NCBI GenBank assembly: GCA_036677085.1
Contig: JAKFFI010000052.1
Span: 73,824-137,823 of the forward strand
Direction of reading: 5' to 3'
Source: JAGPUQ01 sp036677085
Lineage (GTDB): Bacteria > Pseudomonadota > Gammaproteobacteria > Pseudomonadales > Porticoccaceae
DNA length: 64,000 bases
In this document: one piece after another, positions 15,550 to 23,906 of the stretch
How the letters are laid out: each line of letters starts with the position of its first letter
Position numbering within the stretch: the stretch's first letter is position 1
Made by a program: the position numbers and the translations under genes
Notes under the pieces: model-generated
The model's input: only the letters and a program-made list of their open reading frames with translations
Told to the model about the DNA's origin: nothing
Database searches by the model: none

Positions 15550-16248
15550 TCAGGCGCTGGCCTGGATCAGGGCTGAGCAGACTGTGGCCGAGTCGGCGAC
15601 CCAGCCGAAGATGCTGTTTTGCGCGGCGACCATCTCGAGTGCCACGCGATGAAACTCCGGGAAATAGGACGCGGTGGCATCGCTCACCACCAGGCATTCA
15701 TAGCCGCGGTCGTTGGCCTCGCGCACCGTGGTGTGCACGCACACCTCGGTGGTGACCCCGGCGACGATCAGTGTGCGGATGCTGGCGTTGGCGAGGATCA
15801 ACCCCAGATCGGTCTGGTAGAAGGCGCCCTTGCCAGGCTTGTCGAGCACCGGCTCGCCGGGAATGGGTGCGAGTTCGGGGATGATGTCGTGGCCGGGTTC
15901 GCCGCGGATCAGGATGCGGCCCATGGGGCCGGGATCGCCGATGCGCCTGGTGCCACGGCCACGGTTCAGCTTGGCCGGCGGCGCATCGCTCAGATCAGGA
16001 CGGTGCCCCTCGCGGGTGTGGATGACCAATATCCCGGCGCCGCGGGCCGCGGCCAGCAGGCGCTGGCACGGGGCGATGGCGCTGCGCAGCAGCGCCACGT
16101 CGTTGCCCAACATGGCGCCAAAGCCGCCGGGCTCAAGAAAGTCGCGCTGCATGTCGATCAGGATGAGCGCCGTCGTCGCCAGTCGAAGGTGCAGCGGATA
16201 AGGTGCTGCGGGGATCTCGACCATCGCGGGGGTCAGATCGGAAGCCAT
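15550..16248 (-). CDS. Isochorismatase-fold hydrolase, candidate triuret hydrolase
   Basis: A 232-aa cysteine hydrolase paralogous to the biuH product. Catalytic residues are D32 (ILIDMQRDF), K137 (VLDKPGKGAF) and C170 (TTEVCVHTT), with Q210 at the position of the BiuH glutamine. It shares HTREGHRPDLSD and RILIRGEPGHDIIPEL with BiuH but differs where BiuH has FCATD (here FYQTD) and DCCGATD (here DATASYF). BiuH homologues that attack triuret (TrtA) are known to be encoded beside biuH and atzF, so TrtA is the leading call. A second biuretase or another ureide amidase is possible. ATG 16248 has GGA upstream; an in-frame ATG at 16272 has none. It is the first gene of the leftward cluster. Confidence 0.8.
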   Translation of the reverse strand: MASDLTPAMVEIPAAPYPLHLRLATTALILIDMQRDFLEPGGFGAMLGNDVALLRSAIAPCQRLLAAARGAGILVIHTREGHRPDLSDAPPAKLNRGRGTRRIGDPGPMGRILIRGEPGHDIIPELAPIPGEPVLDKPGKGAFYQTDLGLILANASIRTLIVAGVTTEVCVHTTVREANDRGYECLVVSDATASYFPEFHRVALEMVAAQNSIFGWVADSATVCSALIQASA

Positions 16249-16266
16249 GGTGCAGGTCCGGATGTC

Positions 16267-16276
16267 TTGCATACAT
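16267..16276. promoter_or_regulatory. Candidate GntR operator before candidate trtA
   Basis: TTGCATACAT (its complement ATGTATGCAA is also found at 13859) lies about 20 nt upstream of the hydrolase start in the divergent control region of the GntR gene. Its half-site resembles the palindrome at 16407. Confidence 0.5.
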
Positions 16277-16406
16277 CAAAGAATGCATCTTGCGTGCCAG
16301 CGGGCACATGGGTTGCAGGTCGTTGAAAACTCAAGGGGCAGAGCTCGGAAGCTGGACGTCGCCCGCTACAAATGCGCGATCAGGCGCACCACTTTGGCTC
16401 GATTTG

Positions 16407-16416
16407 TTGTATACAA
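16407..16416. promoter_or_regulatory. GntR-type palindrome TTGTATACAA
   Basis: A perfect 10-bp palindrome lies 38 nt upstream of the GntR start codon in the divergent intergenic region. TTGTATACAA-like sites are typical of FCD-subfamily GntR regulators. Together with the related sites at 16267 and 13859 it suggests autoregulation and control of the hydrolase/permease/channel genes. Confidence 0.55.
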
Positions 16417-16453
16417 TGGTGCGCATCAAGGGCCGGAACAGGGGGAAAATCGG

Positions 16454-17140
16454 ATGTCGTCGACCGCCAAGACCACGCCTGCGGAAATCTATCGACAACT
16501 GAAGGACCTGATCCTGGGTTTCGTCTTCTATCCGGGCGCCCGGGTGACGGAAAACGAACTGGCCGACCGGTTTAACGTCAGCCGCACGCCGGTGCGCGAG
16601 GCACTCCAGCGCCTGGCCGCCGAGGGCTATGTGACGATCCTGCCCAAGCAGGGCTGTTTTGTGCGGGATATCGACATCGATGAAATCAACCAGTACTACG
16701 AGGTGCGGATCGGGCTCGAACTCCGCGCCCTGGACCTTGCCTGTCTGGCGATGTCCGACAGCCAGCTCAACAAGCTGGCCGCAGCCTGGGATCCGGGGCA
16801 GGTGCCCCGAAGGCCGCCGACGGTAGCGGCGATGGTGGCGCGGGACGAGGGCTTTCACCTGGCGCTGGCAACGGGCACCGGCAATGCGGTACTGGCCGGC
16901 TACCTGAAGGATGTCAACGATCACATCCATATCGTGCGACGACTGGATTTCACCGATGCAACGCGCATCGAACAGACGTACCAGGAGCATCATGAGGTGG
17001 TGCAACGCCTGCTGGCGCGGGATATCGATGGCGCCAGGCAGCTGCTGGAGCGCCATATCCGCAAGAGCGCAGAGGTAGCCAAGGCCATCACCCTCACTCA
17101 GTTGGCCCAGCAGCGCATCCGCGCCCAGGCGAAAAGATAG
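16454..17140 (+). CDS. GntR-family regulator, FCD (FadR) subfamily
   Basis: A 228-aa transcription factor. The winged helix-turn-helix at about residues 8-72 includes ENELADRFNVSRTPVREAL and GYVTILPKQGCFVRDI. The FCD ligand-binding domain (about 80-215) retains the metal-binding pattern: D in RDEGFHLALA, the H of that segment, and H in late helices (EQTYQEHHEVV, LLERHIRKS). ATG 16454 has AGGGGGA upstream. It is divergent from the triuret/biuret cluster and likely responds to a pathway intermediate. Confidence 0.9.
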   Translation: MSSTAKTTPAEIYRQLKDLILGFVFYPGARVTENELADRFNVSRTPVREALQRLAAEGYVTILPKQGCFVRDIDIDEINQYYEVRIGLELRALDLACLAMSDSQLNKLAAAWDPGQVPRRPPTVAAMVARDEGFHLALATGTGNAVLAGYLKDVNDHIHIVRRLDFTDATRIEQTYQEHHEVVQRLLARDIDGARQLLERHIRKSAEVAKAITLTQLAQQRIRAQAKR

Positions 17141-17179
17141 GCAACGGCGTGGGCGGTGAAGCCTCGCCGGACCCGGTGC

Positions 17180-17764
17180 TCAGGTCTCGCCCAGTCCGCG
17201 CCAGCGCTGTATCAGCCCGGCGACGGAATCGCCGAGACCCAGATGGTCGAGCGTGCGGCCTGTCGTGTGGTCGACGATAGCGTCGATGCTGGCGGGTGCG
17301 GCATAGAACGCCGGCACCGGCGGCGCCACCACCGCGCCCATCTCGGTAACCGCTGTCATGTTGCGCAGATGGGCGAGGGTGAGCGGGGTCTCGCGGGTCA
17401 ACAGGACCAGCCGGCGCCGTTCCTTCAGTGTCACGTCAGCGGCGCGGGTGATGAGATTGCCGCCCAGGCCATGGGCGATGCCGGCCAGCGTGTTCATGGA
17501 GCAGGGGGCGATCACCATCCCGGCGGTCACAAAGGAGCCGCTGGCGATGGTCGCGCCGATCTCCCGGTAGCCGTGGCTCACCGACGCCAGCGCCTTCAAT
17601 GCGGCCGGTTCCATGCCCAGTTCCTGTCGGAGGGTGGCGGCACCGGCGGGCGAGATCACCAGATGGGTTTCGATCCCGGGCAGGTCGCGCAGTACCTGTA
17701 ACAGGCGCACGCCGTAGACGGCGCCAGAGGCGCCGGTGATGGCGACGATCAGCCGTTTCGGCAT
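17180..17764 (-). CDS. ubiX: UbiX-family flavin prenyltransferase
   Basis: A 194-aa flavoprotein that builds prenylated FMN, the cofactor of UbiD-type decarboxylases. Visible hallmarks are ITGASGAVYG near residue 10, the MVIAPCSMNTLAGIAHG segment, the NLITRAADVTLKERRRLVLLTRETPL block and the C-terminal IVDHTTGRTLDHLGL. ATG 17764 has GGGAA upstream. No ubiD-like gene is in the window, so its partner is elsewhere. It is followed in the leftward direction by the end of the GntR gene, which is convergent. Confidence 0.93.
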   Translation of the reverse strand: MPKRLIVAITGASGAVYGVRLLQVLRDLPGIETHLVISPAGAATLRQELGMEPAALKALASVSHGYREIGATIASGSFVTAGMVIAPCSMNTLAGIAHGLGGNLITRAADVTLKERRRLVLLTRETPLTLAHLRNMTAVTEMGAVVAPPVPAFYAAPASIDAIVDHTTGRTLDHLGLGDSVAGLIQRWRGLGET

Positions 17765-17839
17765 GGGGATTTCCCGACTCGTTTTAGCGACGGTCATTGT
17801 AGGGTGCGACAGGGATCGCGGACGTCCACAGCCGGGCGT

Positions 17840-18970
17840 TCAGACCGAGGAAAAGTTCGGCAGCACGCGACGCGCGAACAGGTCGATGCTGTGCAGCAGT
17901 TTGTCCGGCTCCAGAATGCCCTGGGGGATGAGCAGGAAGATTTCATCGAGGGGGATCGCCTTGCCCACGGCTTCGATGCGCCGGTTGAGCGTGTCGGGGC
18001 TGCCCACCAGCAGTTCGGGCACGCCCTGTCCAAAGGGTTTCATCCACTGGTCCCACAGCCAGGCCATCTCGCCGTACCACTCCCGGGCCTGGGCGTCGGT
18101 CTCGGCGCATACCATGATGCCACCCCAGCAGGCCTGGTCGCCGGGCCGGTAGGCGATGTGGTGACGATCAGCCTCCGCGCCCCATTCCTTCCACAGCAGT
18201 TGCAGGAAATCGAGATCGTCGGCGAGCACGATGGGGCGACCCTTGTGGCGCGCCCAGAATTTGGCCGAGCGCAGGCTGTGGGAGAAACCGCCATAGAGCG
18301 GAATCTCGGCCTGTAACGGTCGCGGGGCGATACCGATCCGTTGGACCTGCATGTCGTCGGTGACGCCCTGGCCGTAGCGGGAATACACCGGGTGCGGGTG
18401 CGGATTGCGAAATCCCGGCGGCGGGAACTGCCAGTATTTGCCGCGGTGGCTGAAGGTATCCTCGCGCAGTGCTTTCAACACCACGTCGACGAATTCCGCG
18501 AAGTACTCGCGGTTGTCCTCGTCGGCGTCCGAACCCTTGTTCCAGGGGCCGACGGCGGTCAGCTGTGGCTGAATCTTGAAGTTCTCCAGCCAGCGCGCCT
18601 GATAGCCGCGCACCAGGCCGACGCCGAGGCGGCCGCCCAGCATGCAGTCCAGCGTGGCGATCTTTTCGGCGGTGACCAGCGGATTGTTGGTGGTGGAAAC
18701 GAAACCGCAGGGAATGATGCGCAGCGTTTCGCTGTGGCGGCCCAGCCACATGGCCATCAGACCGGGATCGTTGGCGGCCTCGAAGCCCTCGATCTGGAGA
18801 TGATGCTCGGGGTGGCCGAAGCCAAAGTAGCCCGCGCGGTCGGCGAGGCGGGCGAGGTCGGCAATCTCCGCCAGCATGCGGCAGTAGCGCACCGGGTCCT
18901 TGCCTGCCATGCCCGCTTCCAGCTCGGCGCGGCGGCCCACGGTCCCGTACATGAACAGATTGAATTTCAT
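17840..18970 (-). CDS. Luciferase-like (LLM) flavin-dependent monooxygenase
   Basis: A 376-aa bacterial-luciferase-family enzyme using FMNH2 or F420-type flavin with O2. The TIM-barrel start MKFNLFMYGT, the FGHPEHHLQ substrate/flavin segment near residue 72, and LGGRLGVGLVRGYQ near 130 are typical of the family. C-terminal VGSPDTLNRRIE is the usual motif for phosphate binding near the flavin. It lies in a leftward group with an MDR reductase and, at 20,113, a flavin reductase that could supply reduced FMN. The substrate is unknown; Baeyer-Villiger or desulfonation chemistry is common in this class. Confidence 0.85.
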   Translation of the reverse strand: MKFNLFMYGTVGRRAELEAGMAGKDPVRYCRMLAEIADLARLADRAGYFGFGHPEHHLQIEGFEAANDPGLMAMWLGRHSETLRIIPCGFVSTTNNPLVTAEKIATLDCMLGGRLGVGLVRGYQARWLENFKIQPQLTAVGPWNKGSDADEDNREYFAEFVDVVLKALREDTFSHRGKYWQFPPPGFRNPHPHPVYSRYGQGVTDDMQVQRIGIAPRPLQAEIPLYGGFSHSLRSAKFWARHKGRPIVLADDLDFLQLLWKEWGAEADRHHIAYRPGDQACWGGIMVCAETDAQAREWYGEMAWLWDQWMKPFGQGVPELLVGSPDTLNRRIEAVGKAIPLDEIFLLIPQGILEPDKLLHSIDLFARRVLPNFSSV

Positions 18971-19054
18971 CGGCGGCGCCCCGGTCAGGTTTTTTATCGC
19001 CGCCGATGATAGGTGCGCCTCGGCACGGGCGCCAGCCGCGCGTTGGCAGAGCGG

Positions 19055-20053
19055 TCAGCGATTGACGTCGATCACCACGCGGCCCTTGATCTCACCCGCA
19101 AGAATGGCGCGCCCGAGTTCCGGCACCCGCGCCAGGGGTTCGACGCTGTAGATGGCACGCAGCAGCTCGCGATCCACCAGTTTTACCAGTTCGTCCCAGG
19201 CGCGCTGGCGGCGCGGTTGCGCGGCCATCACTGAATCGATGCCGCGCAGGGTCACGCCGCGCAGGATGAAGGGCATCACCGAGGTGGGCAGTCCGGCGCC
19301 GCCGGCGAGCCCGCAGGCGGTGACGATCCCCTCATACCGGGTCTGGGCGATGACGCTGGCGAGCGTGTTCGCGCCCACCGTATCCACCGCCGCCGCCCAG
19401 CGCTCGGCTTCCAGCGGAGCGGCGTCGCGGGCCAGATCCGCGCGCGGAATGATCTCGCTGGCGCCGAGCTGTTCCAGCAAGGCACGCGCTTCCTCGACCC
19501 GTCCGGTGACAGCAGTCACCGGATAGCCGAGTTTGGCCAGCAGCATGATCGCCACCGTGCCGACGCCGCCGGCGGCGCCGGTGACCACCACTGGGCCGGC
19601 GGCGGGCTGCACGCCCCAGTCGCGAATCGCCTGCACGCACAGCATCGCGGTGTAGCCCGCGGTGCCGATCGCCATGGCCTCTTCCAGACTGAAGGCGTCG
19701 GGTACCCGCACCAGCCATTCGGGCTTGAGTTTCTGGCGCTGTGCATAGCCGCCCCAGAACCGCTCCGACAGACCGTAGCCATTCACCAGCACCCGGTCGC
19801 CGGGCTGGAAGCGGCTGTCGCGGGATGTCGCCACGGTGCCGGCGAGATCGATGCCGGCCACCATGGGGAACTTGCGCACGATGGGCGAGGCACCGGTGAC
19901 GGCGAGGCCGTCCTTGTAGTTGACGGTGGAGTAGGCGATATCCACCAGCACGTCTTCATCGGGCAGGTCGGCAAGCGCGAGACGCTTGATGCCGGCGCTG
20001 ACGGTCTTGTCTTCATTGCGGTCGAGCACCAAGGCGTTAAAGGTGTCGCTCAT
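19055..20053 (-). CDS. acuI: YhdH/AcuI-type MDR oxidoreductase (acryloyl-CoA reductase-like)
   Basis: A 332-aa zinc-independent medium-chain reductase. The NADPH-binding loop is VTGAAGGVGTVA (about 151-162); the N-terminal YSTVNYKDGLAVTG and GIDLAGTV motifs, and the late GLAGGAGLPTSVMPFILRGV, are diagnostic of the YhdH/AcuI branch, which reduces acryloyl-CoA to propionyl-CoA. The role here may be detoxifying a reactive enoyl-CoA made by neighbouring catabolic enzymes. Its assignment to the branch is firm; the physiological substrate is inferred. Confidence 0.88.
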   Translation of the reverse strand: MSDTFNALVLDRNEDKTVSAGIKRLALADLPDEDVLVDIAYSTVNYKDGLAVTGASPIVRKFPMVAGIDLAGTVATSRDSRFQPGDRVLVNGYGLSERFWGGYAQRQKLKPEWLVRVPDAFSLEEAMAIGTAGYTAMLCVQAIRDWGVQPAAGPVVVTGAAGGVGTVAIMLLAKLGYPVTAVTGRVEEARALLEQLGASEIIPRADLARDAAPLEAERWAAAVDTVGANTLASVIAQTRYEGIVTACGLAGGAGLPTSVMPFILRGVTLRGIDSVMAAQPRRQRAWDELVKLVDRELLRAIYSVEPLARVPELGRAILAGEIKGRVVIDVNR

Positions 20054-20112
20054 TGCCGGCCCTCCGGGCTAGGTTGCGCTGGTTGGTGTACGGACGGAAA
20101 CGGGCAGATCGG

Positions 20113-20589
20113 TCAGACCACGATTTTCGCGTACTTGCCTTTGTAGAAGCCCAGGGGTTCGCACTCCTGCACGCTCATCTCGTGTACCCGGCCCACGATG
20201 ATGATGTGGTCGCCACCTTCGTAGAGGTTCTCGGTGGAACATTCGAAGCGCACGCTGAAGTCCGCCAGCAGGGGCGCGCCCAGGGCGCTCTCATACCATT
20301 GGAGGTTGGCGAACTTGTCGGCTTCCTTGGTGGCAAACAGGCGGCTGATGTTTTCCTGGCCGGAGTGGAGTATGTGGATGGCGAAGTGTTTCGCCTTCAT
20401 GAAGGCGTTATAGCAGTTGGCGGTCTTGGCGACGCTCCACAGCACCAGCGGCGGATCCAGGGATACCGAAGAAAAACTATTGGCAGTGGCGCCGACCGGT
20501 TTGCCGTCGACATCCTTGGCGGTGACGACGGTGATGCCGGTGGGAAAGGCGCCGAGCGCATCCCGAAATTGGCGTTGATCAAGACTCAT
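20113..20589 (-). CDS. Flavin reductase-like FMN-binding protein
   Basis: A 158-aa split-barrel flavin:NAD(P)H reductase that delivers reduced flavin to two-component monooxygenases. Motifs are RDALGAFPTGITVVTA at 9-24, GATANSFSSVSLDPPLV (FMN binding) at 33-49 and the GDHIIIVGRV strand near the end. ATG 20589 has AGAGGGAA upstream; the longer upstream frame is not family-like. Its position beside the LLM gene at 17,840 suggests a two-component system. Confidence 0.9.
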   Translation of the reverse strand: MSLDQRQFRDALGAFPTGITVVTAKDVDGKPVGATANSFSSVSLDPPLVLWSVAKTANCYNAFMKAKHFAIHILHSGQENISRLFATKEADKFANLQWYESALGAPLLADFSVRFECSTENLYEGGDHIIIVGRVHEMSVQECEPLGFYKGKYAKIVV

Positions 20590-20750
20590 GATGGTGTTCC
20601 CTCTTGAATGGAGCGTTGAATGAATTCGATTTCGAGTACGCCGCCGATGCCGACCGGAATCGGCCGGCGCGATGCCGCTCGCCCTGGAGGCAAGCCAATT
20701 TAGCACAGGCCTCGCAGGCCTCGCACCCGCGGGCCTGTGCGGTGTCCGGG

Positions 20751-21386
20751 TCAGCTGTTGGCCTGCACCGCCGGGCGCGCCGACACGCGCTCGTACCAGG
20801 CTTTGAGATTGACGCACTCCGCGGGAATTTCCGCCTTGATCCACTTGGCGAAGTCGCAGGTGACCAGTGTGGTGATGTCCGCCATGGAATAGAAATCGCC
20901 GGCGACATACGGGCGCCCGGTGAGTTGCGCCTCGAAGTCCGCAAAGAAATTCCGGACGCGTGCGCGACCGCGCTCGGCCAGCTCCCCCGATTGCGGATAG
21001 GAATGCGGTCCCACCACGGCGCGGTCCGCGAAGCCCTTGGCGGTGTTGCGGAACACTTCGGCCACCGCGAGCAGACCGTTCATGAAAGCGAGGTGCTCCC
21101 ACATTTCGCACAGGGCCTTCTCGGTCGGCGTGCTGCCCAGCAGCGCGGGCTTGGGATGAATCTCCTCGAAGTAACGGCAGATGGCGCGAATCTGGCTGAT
21201 GCAGGTGCCGTCGTCCAGTTCCAGCATGGGAATGTCGCAGGCGGGATTCTTGGCGCGGTACTCGGGCCGCAGTTGTTCGCCCTTCATCAGGTCGACGGGA
21301 ACGCGTTCCACCGAAATGCCTTTCTCGGCCAGAAAAATGTTCACGCGCCGGGGATTGGGAGCCTGGGGGTAATCGTAGAGTTTCAT
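20751..21386 (-). CDS. Glutathione S-transferase family protein
   Basis: A 211-aa soluble GST. The thioredoxin-like domain starts MKLYDYPQAPNPRRVNIFLAEKG and contains the PMLELDDGTCISQIRAICRYFEE glutathione-binding loop; the helical domain contains YVAGDFYSMADITTLV. It is closest to the bacterial nu/beta-like GSTs used in detoxification or aromatic catabolism. It is the first gene of the leftward flavin-linked group and divergent from moeA. Confidence 0.9.
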   Translation of the reverse strand: MKLYDYPQAPNPRRVNIFLAEKGISVERVPVDLMKGEQLRPEYRAKNPACDIPMLELDDGTCISQIRAICRYFEEIHPKPALLGSTPTEKALCEMWEHLAFMNGLLAVAEVFRNTAKGFADRAVVGPHSYPQSGELAERGRARVRNFFADFEAQLTGRPYVAGDFYSMADITTLVTCDFAKWIKAEIPAECVNLKAWYERVSARPAVQANS

Positions 21387-21539
21387 GTCCTGGTTATCCT
21401 GTGGAAGGTTATCCTGCGGGAGGTCGGATGTCCGCCGAGTCGTGCGCGGCGTTGCCCTCGGAGGTCACTTTGCCCCATGGTAGCAGCGGTCCGCCAGCCA
21501 GACCACGGAGTAAACCATGACCCGAGTTCAGAGTAGACC

Positions 21540-22766
21540 ATGACGCAAAAAGCATCTTTGTTGACGCTCGACGACGCCCGCGCCCGAATGCTGACGGCGG
21601 TGGTGCCGGTCGCGGAGACGGAAGAAGTACCGCTCGCGGCGCTCTCGCGGCGGATTCTCGCCCACGCCGTCCACGCGCCCCGGGATCTGCCGCCGGCTGA
21701 CAACTCCGCCATGGACGGTTACGCCGTGCGCCATGCCGATCTGGCGCCCGGCGCCCGGTTGCGAGTGATCGGCACCGCACTGGCCGGCGCGCCCTGCGCC
21801 GGCACGGTCGGCCCGGGTGAATGCGTGCGCATCACCACCGGTGGCCATCTGCCGGCGGGAGCCGACACCGTGGTGATTCAGGAGGATGTCGCGCGCAGCG
21901 GCAATCAGGTACGGCTGACCGCGGAGCCGGGTGCGCGCGGCGCCAATGTGCGCCGGGCCGGCGAGGATGTGGCGTGCGGCGAGCTGGTGCTGCCCGCCGG
22001 CCGGCGTATCGGCGCCATCGAGCTCGGCGTGCTGGCGACGCTGGGGTTGGCCGCGGCGACGGTGCGGCGCCGGCTGCGGGTCGCCCTCTTTGCCAGCGGC
22101 GACGAACTGCGCCCGCCCGGCGAACCCCTGGCGCCGGGCCAGATCCATGACAGCAATCGCTATGTGATCGGCGCGATGCTCGAACGTCTGGGCGCGGAGG
22201 TGCTCGACCTGGGCATTGTCCGCGACGACCCGGAGCTGTTGCGTGCGGCCTTCCAGCAGGGCGCCGCGGACGCCGATCTGGTCATCACCTGCGGTGGCGC
22301 CTCGGTGGGGGAGGCCGATCACGCGCGCGCCCTGCTCGACGAACTGGGCGAAGTGGACTTCTGGAAAGTGGCGCTCAAGCCCGGCAAGCCCTTTATTTTT
22401 GGCCGCCTGGGCGCAGCCTGGGTGTGCGGTCTGCCGGGCAACCCGGTGTCGGCGCTGGTGACCTTTCAGCAACTGGTGGTGCCGGCGATTCGCAAACTCC
22501 AGGGTGCCGACGATCCCGCGCCGCTCTGTATCCTGGCCCGCGCCGGCGCGCCCCTGCGCCGCAACCGCACCCGACTGGAGCTGCTGCGCGGTCGCCTCGA
22601 TCCGGATGGCGCGGGCGGCTGGCGGGCGCTGCCCGACCCCCAGCAGAGTTCGGGCGCCTTCGCCGCCCTGGCACGCTGCAACGCCTTCATCCTGGTGCCC
22701 GCGGGCGACGGGGCGATCGCGGCTGGCGCGCCGGTGCAGGTGCTGCCGTTCGATGACTTGCTCTGA
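21540..22766 (+). CDS. moeA: Molybdopterin molybdenumtransferase
   Basis: A 408-aa MoeA that inserts molybdate into adenylylated molybdopterin. It shows DNSAMDGYAVR near residue 57, the GVGIRITTGGHLPAGADTVV-like block near 95, ITCGGASVGEADHA near 251, KPGKPFIFGRL and the GLPGNPVSALVTF signature near 300, followed by the C-terminal beta-barrel domain. It is about 11 kb from the other Mo-cofactor genes (32,857-36,158) and is not in their operon. Confidence 0.95.
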   Translation: MTQKASLLTLDDARARMLTAVVPVAETEEVPLAALSRRILAHAVHAPRDLPPADNSAMDGYAVRHADLAPGARLRVIGTALAGAPCAGTVGPGECVRITTGGHLPAGADTVVIQEDVARSGNQVRLTAEPGARGANVRRAGEDVACGELVLPAGRRIGAIELGVLATLGLAAATVRRRLRVALFASGDELRPPGEPLAPGQIHDSNRYVIGAMLERLGAEVLDLGIVRDDPELLRAAFQQGAADADLVITCGGASVGEADHARALLDELGEVDFWKVALKPGKPFIFGRLGAAWVCGLPGNPVSALVTFQQLVVPAIRKLQGADDPAPLCILARAGAPLRRNRTRLELLRGRLDPDGAGGWRALPDPQQSSGAFAALARCNAFILVPAGDGAIAAGAPVQVLPFDDLL

Positions 22767-23173
22767 GTCACGGGTAGCGCCGGGCGTGGCAAGTCCCTGT
22801 CCAACCCAGAAATGCGTCTGAACTGGCAGCGTGGCGAGCCGGTCGCGCTGATGCGCCTGACACGCAACGCCGGCCTTGAGGGAAAAGCCGGCGCGGTTGC
22901 GGTGAACGGTTCAGGCGTGGCGTCCGTCCGGATCAGGGCCGGATTCGCGAGCCGATTGCGCAGGCACGCGTGACCATGGGCCGCTTCGCCGCAGAAACGA
23001 ACGCGACAGGTGGCTTCCGGTTCGAGTCCGTCCCCAAATACGGCGTTGAGGAGAATACGCGACCGACACAGCTATTTTTCCACCCTCGTGGGTGATGCTC
23101 ACAATCAGACGGTCGGAATCCAAATCTCGTCACCGCAGTATGGGCTTTGCCTTGATCCCGCCGGCGCACACCT
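22767..23173. other. Intergenic region with no gene seen
   Basis: This 407-nt gap lies between the convergent moeA and DUF3617 genes. It contains a perfect 7-bp inverted repeat, CGCCGGC (22868-22874) and GCCGGCG (22887-22893), with a 12-nt loop. A stretch GGTTCGAGTCC near 23023 resembles a tRNA T-arm but no tRNA can be folded around it. No convincing coding region was seen. Confidence 0.45.
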
Positions 23174-23716
23174 TCAGTTCGGCTGGATCGTGCCGCAATC
23201 GGAGGACAGCCACTGCGCCTCCTGCGTCATCGTCAGGGTCTCCGACTGACCGTTCAGGTTGACCTTGAGCACGGTTGTTCCCGTGTAGCTCTTTTCGTCC
23301 TTGACGACGTACTCGCCCTCGCCGGACATGCCCTTGTCGTCACACTGCAGGGTCAACCGGAAGCGATTGTCGTCCAGATTCTCTACGTTTTGCCGACAAC
23401 GTTCGTCTGTCTGCCCGAGGTCGAATCGCTCGATGTCGGCTTGCGTAAGACAGGCTTGCAACGTGCGGTCGGCGAAGCTGAAACCGAGGCCGCGGCTGGC
23501 CATCATCTCTTTCATCATTTGCTGCTGATCCTGCGGCATGCTTGCAAGCATCTGCTCTGCCTGCGCCATGGCCTGTTCGTACCGCCCGCTTTCACTGCTG
23601 ATGTCGACCTTGGTTTTCCACAGGCCCGGAAGGATGTCGGGCGCCGCATTGGCGGTGGATGCGAGGACAAGCGCGGCAAAAGCTCCGGCTAACATCGGCA
23701 ATCTGGGCGATTTCAT
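23174..23716 (-). CDS. DUF3617 family exported protein
   Basis: A 180-aa periplasmic protein with a Sec signal peptide at 1-24 (LAGAFAALVLASTANA, cleavage before AP). The mature part opens PDILPGLWKTKVDI, the typical DUF3617 beginning, and carries paired cysteines (C89, C107, C124, C174 region) suited to disulfides. A Met/Gln-rich segment (about 49-73) is a probable flexible helix. ATG 23716 follows GGAGGGA. DUF3617 has no established function. Confidence 0.85.
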   Translation of the reverse strand: MKSPRLPMLAGAFAALVLASTANAAPDILPGLWKTKVDISSESGRYEQAMAQAEQMLASMPQDQQQMMKEMMASRGLGFSFADRTLQACLTQADIERFDLGQTDERCRQNVENLDDNRFRLTLQCDDKGMSGEGEYVVKDEKSYTGTTVLKVNLNGQSETLTMTQEAQWLSSDCGTIQPN

Positions 23717-23906
23717 GGAGAGTCCCTCCAGGGTGTCGTGGCAATGTCTTTCGGCCGGGTTTCCGTGCGGCCAGTTTGTATTCGAACCGTGTCCGCGCCG
23801 ATACCGGCGGACGGCGGTCGATAGGGTATCAGGCGATGAGCGCTGACGCCGGTACGAGATGCAGCGGCAGTGCTGGCCGCGCGGGAACTGGAATAGAATC
23901 CGTTCC

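Noticed and set aside
10407..17140. Guanidine or urea-carboxylase pathway as the source of allophanate
   Set aside because: No urea/guanidine carboxylase or carboxyguanidine deiminase gene is present, while a BiuH with all catalytic residues is next to atzF.
23013..23040. tRNA-like T-arm (GGTTCGAGTCC) with possible acceptor end
   Set aside because: The flanking five-base stem does not pair fully, no anticodon or D-arm can be folded upstream, and no CCA or discriminator context is present.
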